64,000 bases of DNA, taken from positions 5,704,001 to 5,768,000 of the forward strand of contig NZ_CP054139.1 of NCBI RefSeq assembly GCF_013283875.1, written 5' to 3'. The DNA comes from Mucilaginibacter mali. GTDB taxonomy: Bacteria > Bacteroidota > Bacteroidia > Sphingobacteriales > Sphingobacteriaceae. Shown piece by piece: positions 1-9,864 of this stretch (position 1 is its first letter; each line of letters opens with the position of its first letter). The notes below the pieces were generated by a model. That model had not been told where the DNA came from. It saw nothing but the letters and a program-made list of their open reading frames with translations, and did no database searches. A program made the translations under genes and the position numbers.

Positions 1-1
1 G

Positions 2-1975
2 ATGGCGCAGTTCCCGTCAAAGGAGGTGGCGCAGCTATCGTACGATTACCGTACGCTTGGCTTAGGTTATGCCAATTTAGGTTCGGCGCTGATGGTGAAC
101 GGCATCCCTTATGATAGTGATAAGGCCCGTGCTATTGGCGGCGCTATTACGGCCATCATGACCGGCACTGCCTACGCAACCTCGGCCGAGATGGCTAAGG
201 AGCTTGGTGCCTTCAGCCGTTACGAAGAAAATAAAAAGCACATGCTGCGCGTAATGCGCAATCACCGCTACGCGGCTTATAACTCTACCGAGAACTACGA
301 GGGGCTGGAGATCGCCCCTCCCGGCATCGACCCTAAATACTGCCCCGATTACCTGCTATCGGCCGCTTGCAATGCCTGGGATAAGGCTTTGGAGATGGGC
401 GAGCAATACGGCTACCGCAACGCGCAAACCACCGTTATTGCCCCAACCGGCACCATTGGTTTGGTGATGGATTGCGATACCACCGGCATCGAACCCGATT
501 TCGCGCTGGTGAAGTTTAAAAAGCTATCGGGTGGTGGCTATTTCAAGATCATTAACCAGGCCGTGCCCGAAGCGCTGCGCAATTTGGGCTATGCCGAACA
601 CGAGATCACCACTATTGTAAACTACGCCAAAGGTGCCGCCACCCTGCAAGGGGCGCCGCATATCAGCCTGCAAAGCCTGAAGGCCAAAGGCTTTACCGAC
701 GGCGAACTGGATAGGCTGGATAAAGCCATGGTTTCGGCTTTTGAGATCAGTTTTGGCTTTAACGTTTGGACCGTTGGTGAGGACTGCCTGAAGCGCTTAG
801 GCTTTGCCGCCGACCAATATAACGCGCACGACTTTAACCTGCTACGCGCCCTCGGCTTCAGCAAACAACAAATTGCAGAGGCTAACGAATACATCTGCGG
901 TACCATGACCATTGAGGGTGCGCCCTATCTAAAAGATGAGCATTACGCCATTTTTGATTGCGCTAATAAATGCGGAGCCAAAGGCGAGCGCTACATCCAT
1001 GCGCACGGGCATATTAAAATGATGGCCGCCGCGCAGCCGTTCCTTTCGGGAGCCATATCCAAAACCATCAACCTGCCCAACGAGGCTGTGGTTGATGAGA
1101 TCAAAGACTGCTACGAACTTTCGTGGGCACTGGGATTAAAGGCTAACGCGCTGTATCGTGATGGCTGTAAGTTGTCGCAGCCGTTGTCTACCAAATCGGA
1201 TGTAAAGGAGGAGGTTGACGACAAGCTGGAAACCGTGGAAGAAGTATTGGGCGAAGCGGCCAACGCAAAGCTAAGCGACCTGACACCCGAGCAGGTGATA
1301 GAAGCTGCCATGGCCATTATGGAAAAATCGAAGGATACGATGTTTATGCGCGAGCTTTCGCGCGTGGTGCAAAAGAAGAGCCTGCCGGCCAAACGCCGCG
1401 GCTTTACGCAAAAGGCCACCATCGATGGGCAAAACGTGTTTGTGCGCACCGGCGAATACGAGGACGGCACCCTGGGCGAGATATTTGTAGATATGCATAA
1501 AGAGGGCGCTACGTTCCGCTCGCTGATGAACTGCTTTGCCATAGCGGTATCGGTAGGGCTGCAATACGGCGTACCGCTGGAGGAGTATGTAGAGAAGTTT
1601 ACCTTTACCCGCTTTGAGCCGGCAGGTATGGTGATGGGGCACGATAATATTAAAAGCGCCACCTCCATTATCGATTACATCTTCCGCATGCTGGGTTACG
1701 AATACCAGAACCGTACCGACCTTGTGCATGTAATTACCGAACAAAACGGAATTACCGGCAATCCGCAGCTAAGTAACGATGATTTTAACCCCGATCAAAG
1801 TAATGTATACGAACCGGTTGCCGTGAATGCCGCCCCCGCTAAAAAGTTAAGCTTTGATGTAAGTATGGGCGTACAAAGCGATGCGCCGGCTTGTAATGTG
1901 TGCGGGCATACAACAGTTCGCTCGGGTACCTGCTATAAATGTTTGAACTGCGGTAGTTCGATGGGATGCTCCTAA
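2..1975 (+). CDS. nrdJ: Vitamin B12-dependent ribonucleotide reductase (class II), 5'-truncated
   Basis: This is the C-terminal 657 residues of an adenosylcobalamin-dependent class II ribonucleotide reductase, which makes deoxyribonucleotides in the cytoplasm without needing oxygen. The reading frame is open to the left edge of the window, so the true start and the N-terminal part of the barrel lie outside. Visible family features are the loop APTGTIG near residue 147, the segment CGTMTIEGAPYLKDEHYA, and a cysteine-rich tail with CNVCG, CYKC and CGSS, the usual zinc-ribbon-like end of NrdJ, thought to re-reduce the active site. An acidic linker near residues 400-420 separates the barrel from the tail domain. 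The gene ends at 1975 and is followed by two hairpins. The family call is firm; gene length cannot be judged. Confidence 0.93.
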   Translation: MAQFPSKEVAQLSYDYRTLGLGYANLGSALMVNGIPYDSDKARAIGGAITAIMTGTAYATSAEMAKELGAFSRYEENKKHMLRVMRNHRYAAYNSTENYEGLEIAPPGIDPKYCPDYLLSAACNAWDKALEMGEQYGYRNAQTTVIAPTGTIGLVMDCDTTGIEPDFALVKFKKLSGGGYFKIINQAVPEALRNLGYAEHEITTIVNYAKGAATLQGAPHISLQSLKAKGFTDGELDRLDKAMVSAFEISFGFNVWTVGEDCLKRLGFAADQYNAHDFNLLRALGFSKQQIAEANEYICGTMTIEGAPYLKDEHYAIFDCANKCGAKGERYIHAHGHIKMMAAAQPFLSGAISKTINLPNEAVVDEIKDCYELSWALGLKANALYRDGCKLSQPLSTKSDVKEEVDDKLETVEEVLGEAANAKLSDLTPEQVIEAAMAIMEKSKDTMFMRELSRVVQKKSLPAKRRGFTQKATIDGQNVFVRTGEYEDGTLGEIFVDMHKEGATFRSLMNCFAIAVSVGLQYGVPLEEYVEKFTFTRFEPAGMVMGHDNIKSATSIIDYIFRMLGYEYQNRTDLVHVITEQNGITGNPQLSNDDFNPDQSNVYEPVAVNAAPAKKLSFDVSMGVQSDAPACNVCGHTTVRSGTCYKCLNCGSSMGCS

Positions 1976-1982
1976 AAAGGAG

Positions 1983-2040
1983 AAAGGTTAAAGGCAAAAG
2001 GTTTTAAGCCTTTCGACTTCCCCTTTAACCTTTTGCCTTT
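1983..2040. repeat. Imperfect quasi-repeat hairpin after nrdJ
   Basis: The left arm at 1990-2003 (AAAGGCAAAAGGTT) is an exact complement of 2027-2040. Both arms are built from reiterated AAAGG-type words. It may be transcribed as part of the nrdJ 3' end. The same architecture, with different words, recurs in the rRNA spacers of this window. Confidence 0.7.
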
Positions 2041-2066
2041 ATTTATATTTTTAGTTTAATGTTTGG

Positions 2067-2092
2067 GGCCACGGGTTACCGTGGCCTTTTTT
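2067..2092 (+). terminator. Rho-independent terminator of nrdJ
   Basis: An 8-bp stem GGCCACGG/CCGTGGCC with a GTTA loop is followed by six T residues on the + strand. Confidence 0.85.
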
Positions 2093-2134
2093 ATGTTGGG
2101 ATACTTAAGGCTTGTTTTCTATACCATATCAAAT

Positions 2135-2158
2135 AAAAAGGCCACGCGTAACGTGGCC
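2135..2158 (-). terminator. Terminator of the SPW-repeat gene
   Basis: The stem GGCCACG/CGTGGCC is bounded by an A-run at 2135-2139, which is the T-tract when read on the minus strand. The flanking CCTTTTT on the other side means it may work both ways. Its stem is nearly identical to that of the nrdJ terminator 70 bp away. Confidence 0.8.
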
Positions 2159-2199
2159 TTTTTGGTATATCTTTTTTCAGGCTTGTGCCTTTAAATTTA

Positions 2200-2631
2200 T
2201 TAGTGCATTAAGCGGCTTTCGTGCGAATCGATAGATTGCATGCCGTGCTCTTCTTCCATTTGGTGTGGCTCGTTAATGATCGGCGAGTTCTTAGTATTGG
2301 TGCCTAAAATAAGGATGATCAGGCCGAAGATCACGTGTGGTGCCCAAACGCCTTTACCTGCAAAGCCGTACATCCATGGAGTGATCATCAGTACAAAACC
2401 GGTAACGGTATCCAAAAAGCAGTGCATCTGGATTGGGAAGATACCTACCATACCGCCTTTAGCTTTGCTGAAGATAGCCATCAGCAACTGGTGCCAGCCG
2501 AACATGAACGGAAAGAACAAGGCAGCGCCGCCAACATGTACAAAGCCGAATAACCATGGCGATACCATCATGAGGATAGCCAGCAGGTAGTTAAAGTAGC
2601 CGAAGAATGTAGTTGAAATAGAGCCTTTCAT
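2200..2631 (-). CDS. SPW repeat family integral membrane protein
   Basis: A 143-residue protein with four predicted membrane segments. It contains two copies of the SPW motif, SPWLFGF near residue 23 and TPWMYGF near residue 83, each at the end of a hydrophobic helix; this tandem two-helix unit defines the SPW repeat family. The C-terminal 30 residues are hydrophilic and rich in His, Glu and Ser. The molecular function of the family is not established. The gene stands alone, divergent from the secreted protein at 2807, with its own terminator at 2135-2158. The ATG at 2631 is the only sensible start because the first helix follows directly. Confidence 0.85.
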   Translation of the reverse strand: MKGSISTTFFGYFNYLLAILMMVSPWLFGFVHVGGAALFFPFMFGWHQLLMAIFSKAKGGMVGIFPIQMHCFLDTVTGFVLMITPWMYGFAGKGVWAPHVIFGLIILILGTNTKNSPIINEPHQMEEEHGMQSIDSHESRLMH

Positions 2632-2806
2632 ATAAATGATGATTTAGAATAATCTTTTTTTTGCAAAAATATAATTTTGAATGGATTTGTCCACCAATAA
2701 GTTTGATTTTATAAGTCAAAATCACTTTTTGTTGGATATCGACTTATCGCGCTGTAACAAAGTGCGATACCTATTGGTCTCAACATCCTAACCAACACAA
2801 AGTTTT

Positions 2807-3601
2807 ATGCGCAATTACTTTTACGCCATTGCCACCGGCATCCTGTTATCGGCGGGCCTTTCAACCGCCCAGGCACAAAAGATCGATACCATCGATTTCA
2901 AAAACCACGGGTTAAACACCTCATACCTGAAACCAGGCTTGAAGCAATATATGGTGTACTTTCAGCAACCGGCACAGAAAAAGGTATTACGCTTTTGGCT
3001 TTGGCTGCGCGATATCAAAACTGGCACGCGCGACGGGCACCAGGTGTTCAATATCAGCCAGCATTGGTATGGCAGTGATACGCTAAGTTATCGCACCGTG
3101 TATTCGGTAAACAGCGCTACTAATTTCGCGCCGCTTTATCATGCCGAAACCATTGGCGGCAAGACTAAGGCTTATAACTGGGCAGCTAATAAAATAACCA
3201 GCGCCGATACCGTTGCCAACAACCTGGCCAAAGCATTCGCGCTTAACTTTGATCAGCCTAATTTTAACTGGAACCTGGATATAGAAACCTTCGAGATGCT
3301 ACCGTTGCGCGAGGGTAAAACCTTTGCCATTAACTTTTACGATGCCGGCTTGTCGCCGCCCAAATATGTACTGTACAAAGTAACCGGCAGCGAGGTGATC
3401 ACCCTGCTGGATAACACTAAGGTTGATTGCTGGAAGCTATATGAAGAGGGTAAATCGCCCAACGGCAGCACCTATTCCGAAACATTCTGGATCAGTAAAA
3501 AAGGCCACGAGTTTTTAAAGGAAGAGGATGAGTTTGGCGGATCGTATCGTTACAAGATAAAAATGCCTGCTGCTACGCCCGATGTGTTGAAGAAGTTTTG
3601 A
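2807..3601 (+). CDS. Secreted protein of unknown function, DUF3108-like
   Basis: A 264-residue protein with a signal peptide (MRNYFYAIATGILLSAGLSTAQA, cleavage near residue 23). The rest is beta-rich and has no membrane segment, so it is probably periplasmic or exported. The layout resembles the DUF3108 type seen in Bacteroidota: a section on how a value is converted and displayed, then a closing part with WISKKGHEFLKEE. That family link is weak and based only on general appearance. No catalytic motif is seen. It has no operon partner; a long hairpin repeat follows it at 3618-3775. Confidence 0.6.
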   Translation: MRNYFYAIATGILLSAGLSTAQAQKIDTIDFKNHGLNTSYLKPGLKQYMVYFQQPAQKKVLRFWLWLRDIKTGTRDGHQVFNISQHWYGSDTLSYRTVYSVNSATNFAPLYHAETIGGKTKAYNWAANKITSADTVANNLAKAFALNFDQPNFNWNLDIETFEMLPLREGKTFAINFYDAGLSPPKYVLYKVTGSEVITLLDNTKVDCWKLYEEGKSPNGSTYSETFWISKKGHEFLKEEDEFGGSYRYKIKMPAATPDVLKKF

Positions 3602-3617
3602 GTATTACCACCAAGTT

Positions 3618-3775
3618 GTCATTGCGAGAGGCGGAGGGAGGAATTGTGTAGTGGCGCGACGCGGCAATCTCGTAGCTTGAACTGCGAACGACGAGATTAT
3701 TAATATTTTAATTGTTTTTTTAAGGCATTAATGAGCTCCCGTTGGTCGGTTGTCCGCGCTATCGCTCGCAATGAC
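3618..3775. repeat. Long interspersed hairpin, GTCATTGCGAG family
   Basis: The outer arms GTCATTGCGAG (3618-3628) and CTCGCAATGAC (3765-3775) are exact complements. The inside carries the word GCGCGACGCGGCAATCTCGT, which is shared with the repeats at 11688 and 13041. It lies between two convergent genes and may act as a transcription barrier. Confidence 0.8.
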
Positions 3776-3797
3776 AAACTGTTTTAAAATATCGGCA

Positions 3798-5741
3798 CTA
3801 CTTCTTCGGAAACGAAAAATAAAACGTAGTACCCTCGCCCTCCTTGCTTTGCAGCCAGATGCGGCCGTGGTTGGCAATCATAAACTCTTTGATCAGCAGC
3901 AGCCCCAGGCCGCTGCCTTTTTCGCCGCCGGTGCCGAAGCTTACGCTCAGGTTACTTTTTAAAAATGCCTTTTGTTGCAACTCGCTAATGCCTATGCCGG
4001 TATCGCGCACGCCAAATATCATTTCCTTATCGTTTTCGGTCGAGCTGATAAAGATATGCCCGCCGATGTAAGTAAATTTAATGGCGTTTGATAACAGGTT
4101 GCGGATAATGAAATCAAAATGGTTAGGGTCGGCAAATACTTTAGTGTCGGCAGGCGTATCATCAGTTATGTTGATGTTTTTTAAACCCGCCTGTTGCGAT
4201 AACAGGGTAATGTTTTTGTTGATGATGGATTTGCTGTTCAGCACTTCGGGCTGTACGCGTACCCCTTGCAATTGCGATCGCCCCCATTCAAACAGCGAGT
4301 TCAGCAAATCGAACGACGCGGTGGTTTGCGCCCGCAATTCGGATAACATCACCCGCAGTTCCTCCTCGCTAAAATCGCCATCCTCCATCATGCCGAACAA
4401 TTGAGCGGCGCTTCCGGCCGGCCCTTTCAAATCGTGCCCGATGACTGAAAATAGCGTGTCCTTTATTTTGTTTGATGCCTGCAACTCGCGGTTAAGGCGG
4501 TTTACCTTGCGCGCGTAGAAATACAGTAATACCAGGATCACCAGCGCGGCGGCCAGTATCACAATGCCCAGGCTAATTTCATTGCTTTCCTTTTTATTTA
4601 CCTGTTGTAGTTGCCCCACCTTTTCGCGTTGACTCTCGAGGGCGTAGCTGCTGTCTAACTCGGCAATATCCTTGGTGGTATCGGCCCCCAGCAGGCTGTC
4701 CAGCAGGCGGTGATGCTCTTCCAGCGCCTCCATCGCCTCTTTATAATCTTTTTGCTGTTGGTAAACCGATGCCAGTGCCTGGTAAATATTGGCCTCCAGT
4801 TTGGGTTGGTGCAGGTCGCTGGCAATTTTTAGGGCTTGCTTTAAATCGGCCAGGCTTTGTTGGGCGTTTTGCTTTTTCAGTATGCCGGCAATGTTGATCA
4901 GGGCCTGCGCTTCTTCCTGTGGGCGGTTATATTTTTTGGCTTCCTGCAGCGCTTGTTTATAGGCAGATAGCGCGCGCACCCTTTCGCCCTCTTTTTCAAA
5001 AACTTTGCCCTCTTCATCAAGCAGGGTAATTTCGGTGTCGCGGTCTTTTTGTATATTGCTGTTGCGCACACCTTCCTCCAGGTAACGCAGCGCAGTTTTG
5101 CTGTCGCCTTTCTGCACATATAAATGGCCAATGCGTTCCAGCAGCACAAAATAAGCTTCGGGTTTAATGGCGCGGTGCTCGTACTGCACCAGGGCGCGCA
5201 GGTAATAGGTGAGCGCTTTTTCTATTTCGCCTTTTTGCTCGTAAACGGCGCCCATGCCGTGATAAGTTTCCAGTATCCCCGATGTATCGTGCGAATCCTC
5301 GTAAAACTTCATGGCCTTGGCCATATCCGTAGTGGCCGATGTGATATCTTTTTGCAGGCCATCCAGCAAGCCCAACTGATCGTAAGCCATGGCAATACCA
5401 TCGGGTTGGTGCAGCGTACGGAATATTGAAAGCGCCTCGTTGGTGAAGCGGCGGGCCAGGTCGGCGTGGTGGTGCAGTTCGTTAATGCGGCCCAGTTCAA
5501 GCAGTATCAGGGCTTCATCGCGGCGGTTGTTTTGCTTTTGCGCAAGCCGCATGGCCCGGTTGCAATAATCAACGGCCGAATCGGGTTGGGCTTCAGCATA
5601 AATTTTACTGATGGCCAGGCAGGTTTGTATCTTATCGCTATCCGCGCCCGATGCTAAGCGGGCATGTAATTGGGTTACCGTTTGCTGTGCCATGGCAGCA
5701 GTGGTAAAAAGGAAAAAGAATATGTAAAAACTGTAGCGCAT
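3798..5741 (-). CDS. TPR-containing transmembrane sensor histidine kinase
   Basis: A 647-residue kinase. A signal peptide (about residues 1-18) is followed by a TPR sensor region (about 30-350) that would lie in the periplasm, a membrane helix at about 391-409 and a cytoplasmic kinase core. The phosphoacceptor is His436 in the motif SVIGHDLKGP. The HATPase domain shows the N-box NAIKF, the G1 box DTGIGIS and the G2 box GSGLGLLL. No receiver or DNA-binding domain is attached. No response regulator gene is adjacent, so this is an orphan kinase whose partner is elsewhere. It is transcribed away from the EamA exporter. TPR kinases of this layout are common in Bacteroidota; the signal is unknown. 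Confidence 0.92.
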   Translation of the reverse strand: MRYSFYIFFFLFTTAAMAQQTVTQLHARLASGADSDKIQTCLAISKIYAEAQPDSAVDYCNRAMRLAQKQNNRRDEALILLELGRINELHHHADLARRFTNEALSIFRTLHQPDGIAMAYDQLGLLDGLQKDITSATTDMAKAMKFYEDSHDTSGILETYHGMGAVYEQKGEIEKALTYYLRALVQYEHRAIKPEAYFVLLERIGHLYVQKGDSKTALRYLEEGVRNSNIQKDRDTEITLLDEEGKVFEKEGERVRALSAYKQALQEAKKYNRPQEEAQALINIAGILKKQNAQQSLADLKQALKIASDLHQPKLEANIYQALASVYQQQKDYKEAMEALEEHHRLLDSLLGADTTKDIAELDSSYALESQREKVGQLQQVNKKESNEISLGIVILAAALVILVLLYFYARKVNRLNRELQASNKIKDTLFSVIGHDLKGPAGSAAQLFGMMEDGDFSEEELRVMLSELRAQTTASFDLLNSLFEWGRSQLQGVRVQPEVLNSKSIINKNITLLSQQAGLKNINITDDTPADTKVFADPNHFDFIIRNLLSNAIKFTYIGGHIFISSTENDKEMIFGVRDTGIGISELQQKAFLKSNLSVSFGTGGEKGSGLGLLLIKEFMIANHGRIWLQSKEGEGTTFYFSFPKK

Positions 5742-5833
5742 AATAAGGCCGGGAAAGCTTTTAACGCTGAAAGGGGTAAAATTGTTCAGCGGGGGATGAA
5801 CTAATTAAACACTAAGGTATGCTTTTCCGGCTG

Positions 5834-6793
5834 TTATGCAGCATCCGGGTGGAATTGTTCGGCAGTTTTTTTACGGAACGAATATTTGCTGAAGTTAACC
5901 AGCAACACACTGAACAGGATAACCAACAAGCCGCCCAGTTGCAGCAGCGAGATACTTTCGTGCGCGAACAATACGCCCAATATTACGGCTATTACAGGGT
6001 TTACATAGGCATGGGTGCTTACCTGCGCGGCCGGTTTTACAGATAAAAGCCAAACATACGCGCTAAATGCTACAATTGAACCAAATATCACTAAATAAGC
6101 CACAGCCAGCCATGCCTTTAACGGAATACTGCTAATGTGAAAAGCATTCAATTCGCCATGCATAACTGCAAGTGGTATATAAAATATGCCCCCTATAAGC
6201 ATTTGCCAGCCGGTATTTAACCGGGCGGGGATATTGCTTCCCTTATATTTTGAATACAACCCGCCTGCCGACCATACTATAGGTGCAAATAATACCAAAA
6301 TTAACCCGGTTATTTGGCCTTTGTCCAATAAGCCGTTTATTGATCTATTTACAGCTTCGCCAAATAACAGGAACACACCTCCAAACCCTAAAATAAGCCC
6401 GGCTATAGTTGTTTTACTTTTTAGGTTTATATGCCAGTGAGCTTTATCAATTATCACTATCCAAATAGGCCCGGTGGCCGCTATAATGGCCACCATGGCG
6501 CTTGGCACAGTTTGCTCGGCCCATATTACTATCCCAATACTACCAAATAGCATTAGCAAGCCACTGATACCGGCCGGAACAATATCTTTTTTTTGCCAAA
6601 TATTATCGCCCTTAATTTTACACCAGCTTAGCATCAGCACACCCGCAATTAAAAAACGGGTAGCGCCCATCAGCATAGGCGGAAAACCGTGGATGGCCAT
6701 CTGTATAAAAAAATAAGTAGAGCCCCAAACCACATACACAAGGGCGTAGGCTATAACAACAAGGGCTGGCGATACGGGTTTTGGACTGTTCAT
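5834..6793 (-). CDS. EamA/DMT-family exporter (YedA-like)
   Basis: A 319-residue inner-membrane protein with about ten hydrophobic helices arranged as two EamA repeats of five. The first repeat opens with VYVVWGSTYFFIQMA, the classic signature of this drug/metabolite transporter superfamily. Members export amino acids or other small metabolites; the substrate here cannot be read from sequence. It is 92 bp upstream of the TPR kinase on the same strand and could be cotranscribed, though the gap is wide. Length matches the family. Confidence 0.9.
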   Translation of the reverse strand: MNSPKPVSPALVVIAYALVYVVWGSTYFFIQMAIHGFPPMLMGATRFLIAGVLMLSWCKIKGDNIWQKKDIVPAGISGLLMLFGSIGIVIWAEQTVPSAMVAIIAATGPIWIVIIDKAHWHINLKSKTTIAGLILGFGGVFLLFGEAVNRSINGLLDKGQITGLILVLFAPIVWSAGGLYSKYKGSNIPARLNTGWQMLIGGIFYIPLAVMHGELNAFHISSIPLKAWLAVAYLVIFGSIVAFSAYVWLLSVKPAAQVSTHAYVNPVIAVILGVLFAHESISLLQLGGLLVILFSVLLVNFSKYSFRKKTAEQFHPDAA

Positions 6794-6855
6794 AAGGGAT
6801 AAGTCAAAGATAGCAAATCGCTAACAATTTTAGCTAAACTTTGCCAGGTATCACC

Positions 6856-6888
6856 AAAAAAAATCCCGGCTGGAGTAATAGCCGGGAT
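6856..6888 (-). terminator. Terminator of the DUF4397 lipoprotein gene
   Basis: The 9-bp stem ATCCCGGCT/AGCCGGGAT lies next to an A-run at 6856-6863, the T-tract on the minus strand. Confidence 0.85.
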
Positions 6889-6910
6889 CTGAAAAAACAA
6901 ACAAGAGCAG

Positions 6911-7627
6911 TTAATAGTAGTAAACGTTTTGCTGTAAACCCGCCGCCAGTTTAGTTTGATCGGTAGCGTTTTTTAAACCCTGCAGCCAAACGGTATAAAC
7001 CGAGTTGGCGTAAATGCCTGCTTTAGTTAAGGTGGCCAATACAGTGGTGGTGCCTGCCTGGCGTATCTCAAAATCGTAGTTGCCATTGCCGCTGATGCTT
7101 ACAAAGGCCGAAGCATCCTTGTAATTCATGCCTGAAGCCAACACTGTGTTGTTGCTAACCAAGTCAACCGCGCCAACATCCGGACTTAGGTTAACCAGGC
7201 GAATGGTGGCCTTACCTAATTCGGGCTGGCTGATGGCATCCTTAATGATAACAATATCAGGATGGGCAACCACATTGGCCAGGTAAACCGAGTAATACTT
7301 GTTGGCTACAACAGTAAGGGTGTCTGACTTGGTTAGCGTTTGGGTACCCGCGGTGTAAAAATTAAGGGTGCGCTTGCCGGTGTAGGCGCCAGAATAATCG
7401 AGGCCATGGCCGTAAGCAATTGGGTTAAGATTTACCTTGTTGTTGTTCAGGTAAAAATCCTGCGCGGGTGCATCGGGCGAGGTGTTGATGACCGTAATCA
7501 AACCGGCCGGGGTAACCACATCATCACTATTGTTGTGCTTTAAACATGAGCTGAATAAGGCTGCTGTCAGCAAACAAATCATCCCGATCATGCCTGCCTT
7601 TCCAAAAATTTGCTGAATTTTTTTCAT
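6911..7627 (-). CDS. DUF4397 domain lipoprotein
   Basis: A 238-residue lipoprotein when started at the ATG at 7627 (MKKIQQIFG); a TTG seven codons upstream is also in frame but would lengthen the n-region for no reason. The lipobox is ALFSSC, so the protein should be anchored to a membrane, probably the outer one. The body has two repeated beta-sandwich units typical of DUF4397: LITVINTSPDAPAQDFYLN and IRLVNLSPDVGAVDLV both fit the VNxSPDAxxVDxY pattern. The family is exported and its function is unknown. It has its own terminator at 6856-6888 and no operon partner. Confidence 0.9.
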   Translation of the reverse strand: MKKIQQIFGKAGMIGMICLLTAALFSSCLKHNNSDDVVTPAGLITVINTSPDAPAQDFYLNNNKVNLNPIAYGHGLDYSGAYTGKRTLNFYTAGTQTLTKSDTLTVVANKYYSVYLANVVAHPDIVIIKDAISQPELGKATIRLVNLSPDVGAVDLVSNNTVLASGMNYKDASAFVSISGNGNYDFEIRQAGTTTVLATLTKAGIYANSVYTVWLQGLKNATDQTKLAAGLQQNVYYY

Positions 7628-7925
7628 ACTGGTAAAATTAAATCTCAATTGGCTATACGCAGCGAACAGGCCATTCGCTACTTATTGATTAAAAAAATAA
7701 TTCGGGGTTTTGTTTTAAGGTTAAAACATTGCCAGTGTGTGCTTTTGACTGCCGTTTGCAGCCCGGGTTTAAGTATCCGTTAATTTTTTATAGAACTATA
7801 GGTTGGTTTTTGTGTTTTAAAGGTTACATTAGCATAAGCCAATTATTCTCTGAACCTATTCATTGTGCATACGTAAAAAAGAATAAAAAATATTAGCCGA
7901 CACCATCCCTGATCACAAAGCAGCC

Positions 7926-9785
7926 ATGGAATACACGCAGCAGGAGTTAATGAATTTTTTTAACGCGACGGATGATGTGTTCTTTTCGGCTGACCGCATA
8001 ACTTTTCGCTTAACAAAGATCTCTAACGCCTGTAAAGCCCTGTTTGGTTACGAGCCAGACGAGCTGCTGGGCGACCTTGAACTATGGTTTAACCTGGCCC
8101 ATCCCGAAGACAGGCACCTGGCTGTACACAGCCACGAACAACTTTTGCGTGGCGAACAGATAAAAAGCCGCTACCGCATTATCCGTAAAGATGGCGCCAT
8201 CCGCTGGGTAGAGAAAAAGGTGATCCCTGTTTTAAATGATAATGGTGAGGTGATACAGGTTGACGGCATGGTGCGCGATATTACCGAGAGTAAAATAGCC
8301 GAGGAGAAACTGCGGGAGAACGAAGCCCGTTACCGTCGTATTGTTGAAACATCGCAGGAGGGGATATGGACCATAGACGAGCATAACAAAACAAACTTTG
8401 TAAATAAAAAGATCTGCGAATTACTGGGTTACACTCCCGAAGAAATGCTGGGGCGCAGCCTGTTTGATTTTTTTGATGACGAGGAAAGAATATCGGCCGC
8501 AACCCGTATGGACAACCGGCGAATGGGCGTAAAAGAGAATATCGATATCCGTTATAAAACCAAAAGCGGCGAAAACCTGTGGACCAACATATCGGCCAAC
8601 CCTATATTTGATGACACGGGGAGATACAAGGGATCGTTAGCCATGATCACCGATATCAGCAAGCGCAAAAAGGATGAGGAGGCGTTGAAAATATCGGAAG
8701 CCAATTTGCGTACGCTTTTTAACAATACCGATTCATCGTACGTATTGTTCAATTCCGATTTGAAGATCGTTTCGTTCAATAACCTGGCACAGCAGTATTC
8801 CATCGCCCAAAACAATAAAAAACTTGAGGTAAACCGGTCGGTTAAGGATTACTTTACCGAAAAGCGCTGGCCTTTTATACAGGAAATACTGGATAAGGTA
8901 AAAAACGAAGGCAGCGCCGAGTACGAACTAAGCTTTATTAGTAACGGCGCGGCTAAATGGCACCATGTGCGCTGGCTGACGGTAAAGAACGATGACCAGG
9001 AAAACTGGGGCTTTATATTAGCTAATAAAGATATCACCGAAGCCAAAACAGCCGCCCTTGAGCGCGAACGCATCACTACCGACCTGATACAGCATAATAA
9101 GGACCTGGAGCAGTTTACCTATATCATATCGCACAACCTGCGCTCGCCGGTGGCAAATATTTTGGGCCTGGCCGAGTTGCTGAATGCCCGCACCACATCG
9201 GCGGCCGAAAAGGATATGGTGTTTGAAATGGTGGCATCAGCCGTGAGGAACCTGGATACCATCATCCGCGATCTGAACCATATTTTGCAGGTGCGCGAAC
9301 CAATGAACGAGAAAAAAGAAATGGTGCTGTTTAAAGATGTGGTGGAGAGTATAGAGACCACCATCCTGAACTCCGCTATAAAAGAGAACGTGCTGATAGA
9401 TTGCGATTTTGCTGAAATAGAGAGCATGTATACCATCCGCAGCTACCTGTATAGCATTTTTTATAACCTGTTATCCAACAGTATCAAATTCCGAAAGCCG
9501 GGCATCCCCGCGCGTATCAGCATTAAAAGCCATCGCTATTTATTGAATGACAGGTTAGAACTGCGTTTTAAAGATAACGGCAAGGGGATAGACCTGGCTA
9601 AAAACACCGCCAACCTGTTTGGCCTTTACAAACGCTTTGATACCAGCACCGAAGGCAAAGGCATGGGCCTTTTTATGGTGAAAACGCAGGTAGAGGCATT
9701 GGGTGGCACCATCCACATTGAAAGCCAACCCGACGAAGGTACCGAGTTTATTGTGCAGTTTGGGTTACAGGCGCCAATACACTAA
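7926..9785 (+). CDS. Soluble multi-PAS sensor histidine kinase
   Basis: A 619-residue kinase with no signal peptide or membrane segment, so it is probably a cytoplasmic sensor. Three PAS/PAC units come first: about 7-120 (ending in VDGMVRDITESK), about 128-245 (ending in SLAMITDISKRK) and about 250-370 (ending in GFILANKDITEAK). The phosphoacceptor is His403 in YIISHNLRSP. The HATPase domain has the N-box NSIKF, the G1 box DNGKGID and the G2 box GKGMGLFM. It lies 79 bp upstream of the LytS-type kinase on the same strand. The two kinases may feed the same regulator at 10929, but that is inference; PAS kinases of this type often have partners elsewhere. Confidence 0.92.
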   Translation: MEYTQQELMNFFNATDDVFFSADRITFRLTKISNACKALFGYEPDELLGDLELWFNLAHPEDRHLAVHSHEQLLRGEQIKSRYRIIRKDGAIRWVEKKVIPVLNDNGEVIQVDGMVRDITESKIAEEKLRENEARYRRIVETSQEGIWTIDEHNKTNFVNKKICELLGYTPEEMLGRSLFDFFDDEERISAATRMDNRRMGVKENIDIRYKTKSGENLWTNISANPIFDDTGRYKGSLAMITDISKRKKDEEALKISEANLRTLFNNTDSSYVLFNSDLKIVSFNNLAQQYSIAQNNKKLEVNRSVKDYFTEKRWPFIQEILDKVKNEGSAEYELSFISNGAAKWHHVRWLTVKNDDQENWGFILANKDITEAKTAALERERITTDLIQHNKDLEQFTYIISHNLRSPVANILGLAELLNARTTSAAEKDMVFEMVASAVRNLDTIIRDLNHILQVREPMNEKKEMVLFKDVVESIETTILNSAIKENVLIDCDFAEIESMYTIRSYLYSIFYNLLSNSIKFRKPGIPARISIKSHRYLLNDRLELRFKDNGKGIDLAKNTANLFGLYKRFDTSTEGKGMGLFMVKTQVEALGGTIHIESQPDEGTEFIVQFGLQAPIH

Positions 9786-9864
9786 ATCAACCAAATATCC
9801 GCCCTATTATACCATTCATCTTTTTTTATACGGATATTCACATTGCTTTATTCAGTTTTGAAGC

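Noticed and set aside
2240..2590. A 116-codon plus-strand frame opposite the SPW-repeat gene
   Set aside because: The minus-strand protein carries clear SPW motifs and membrane helices; the plus-strand frame is a mirror product.
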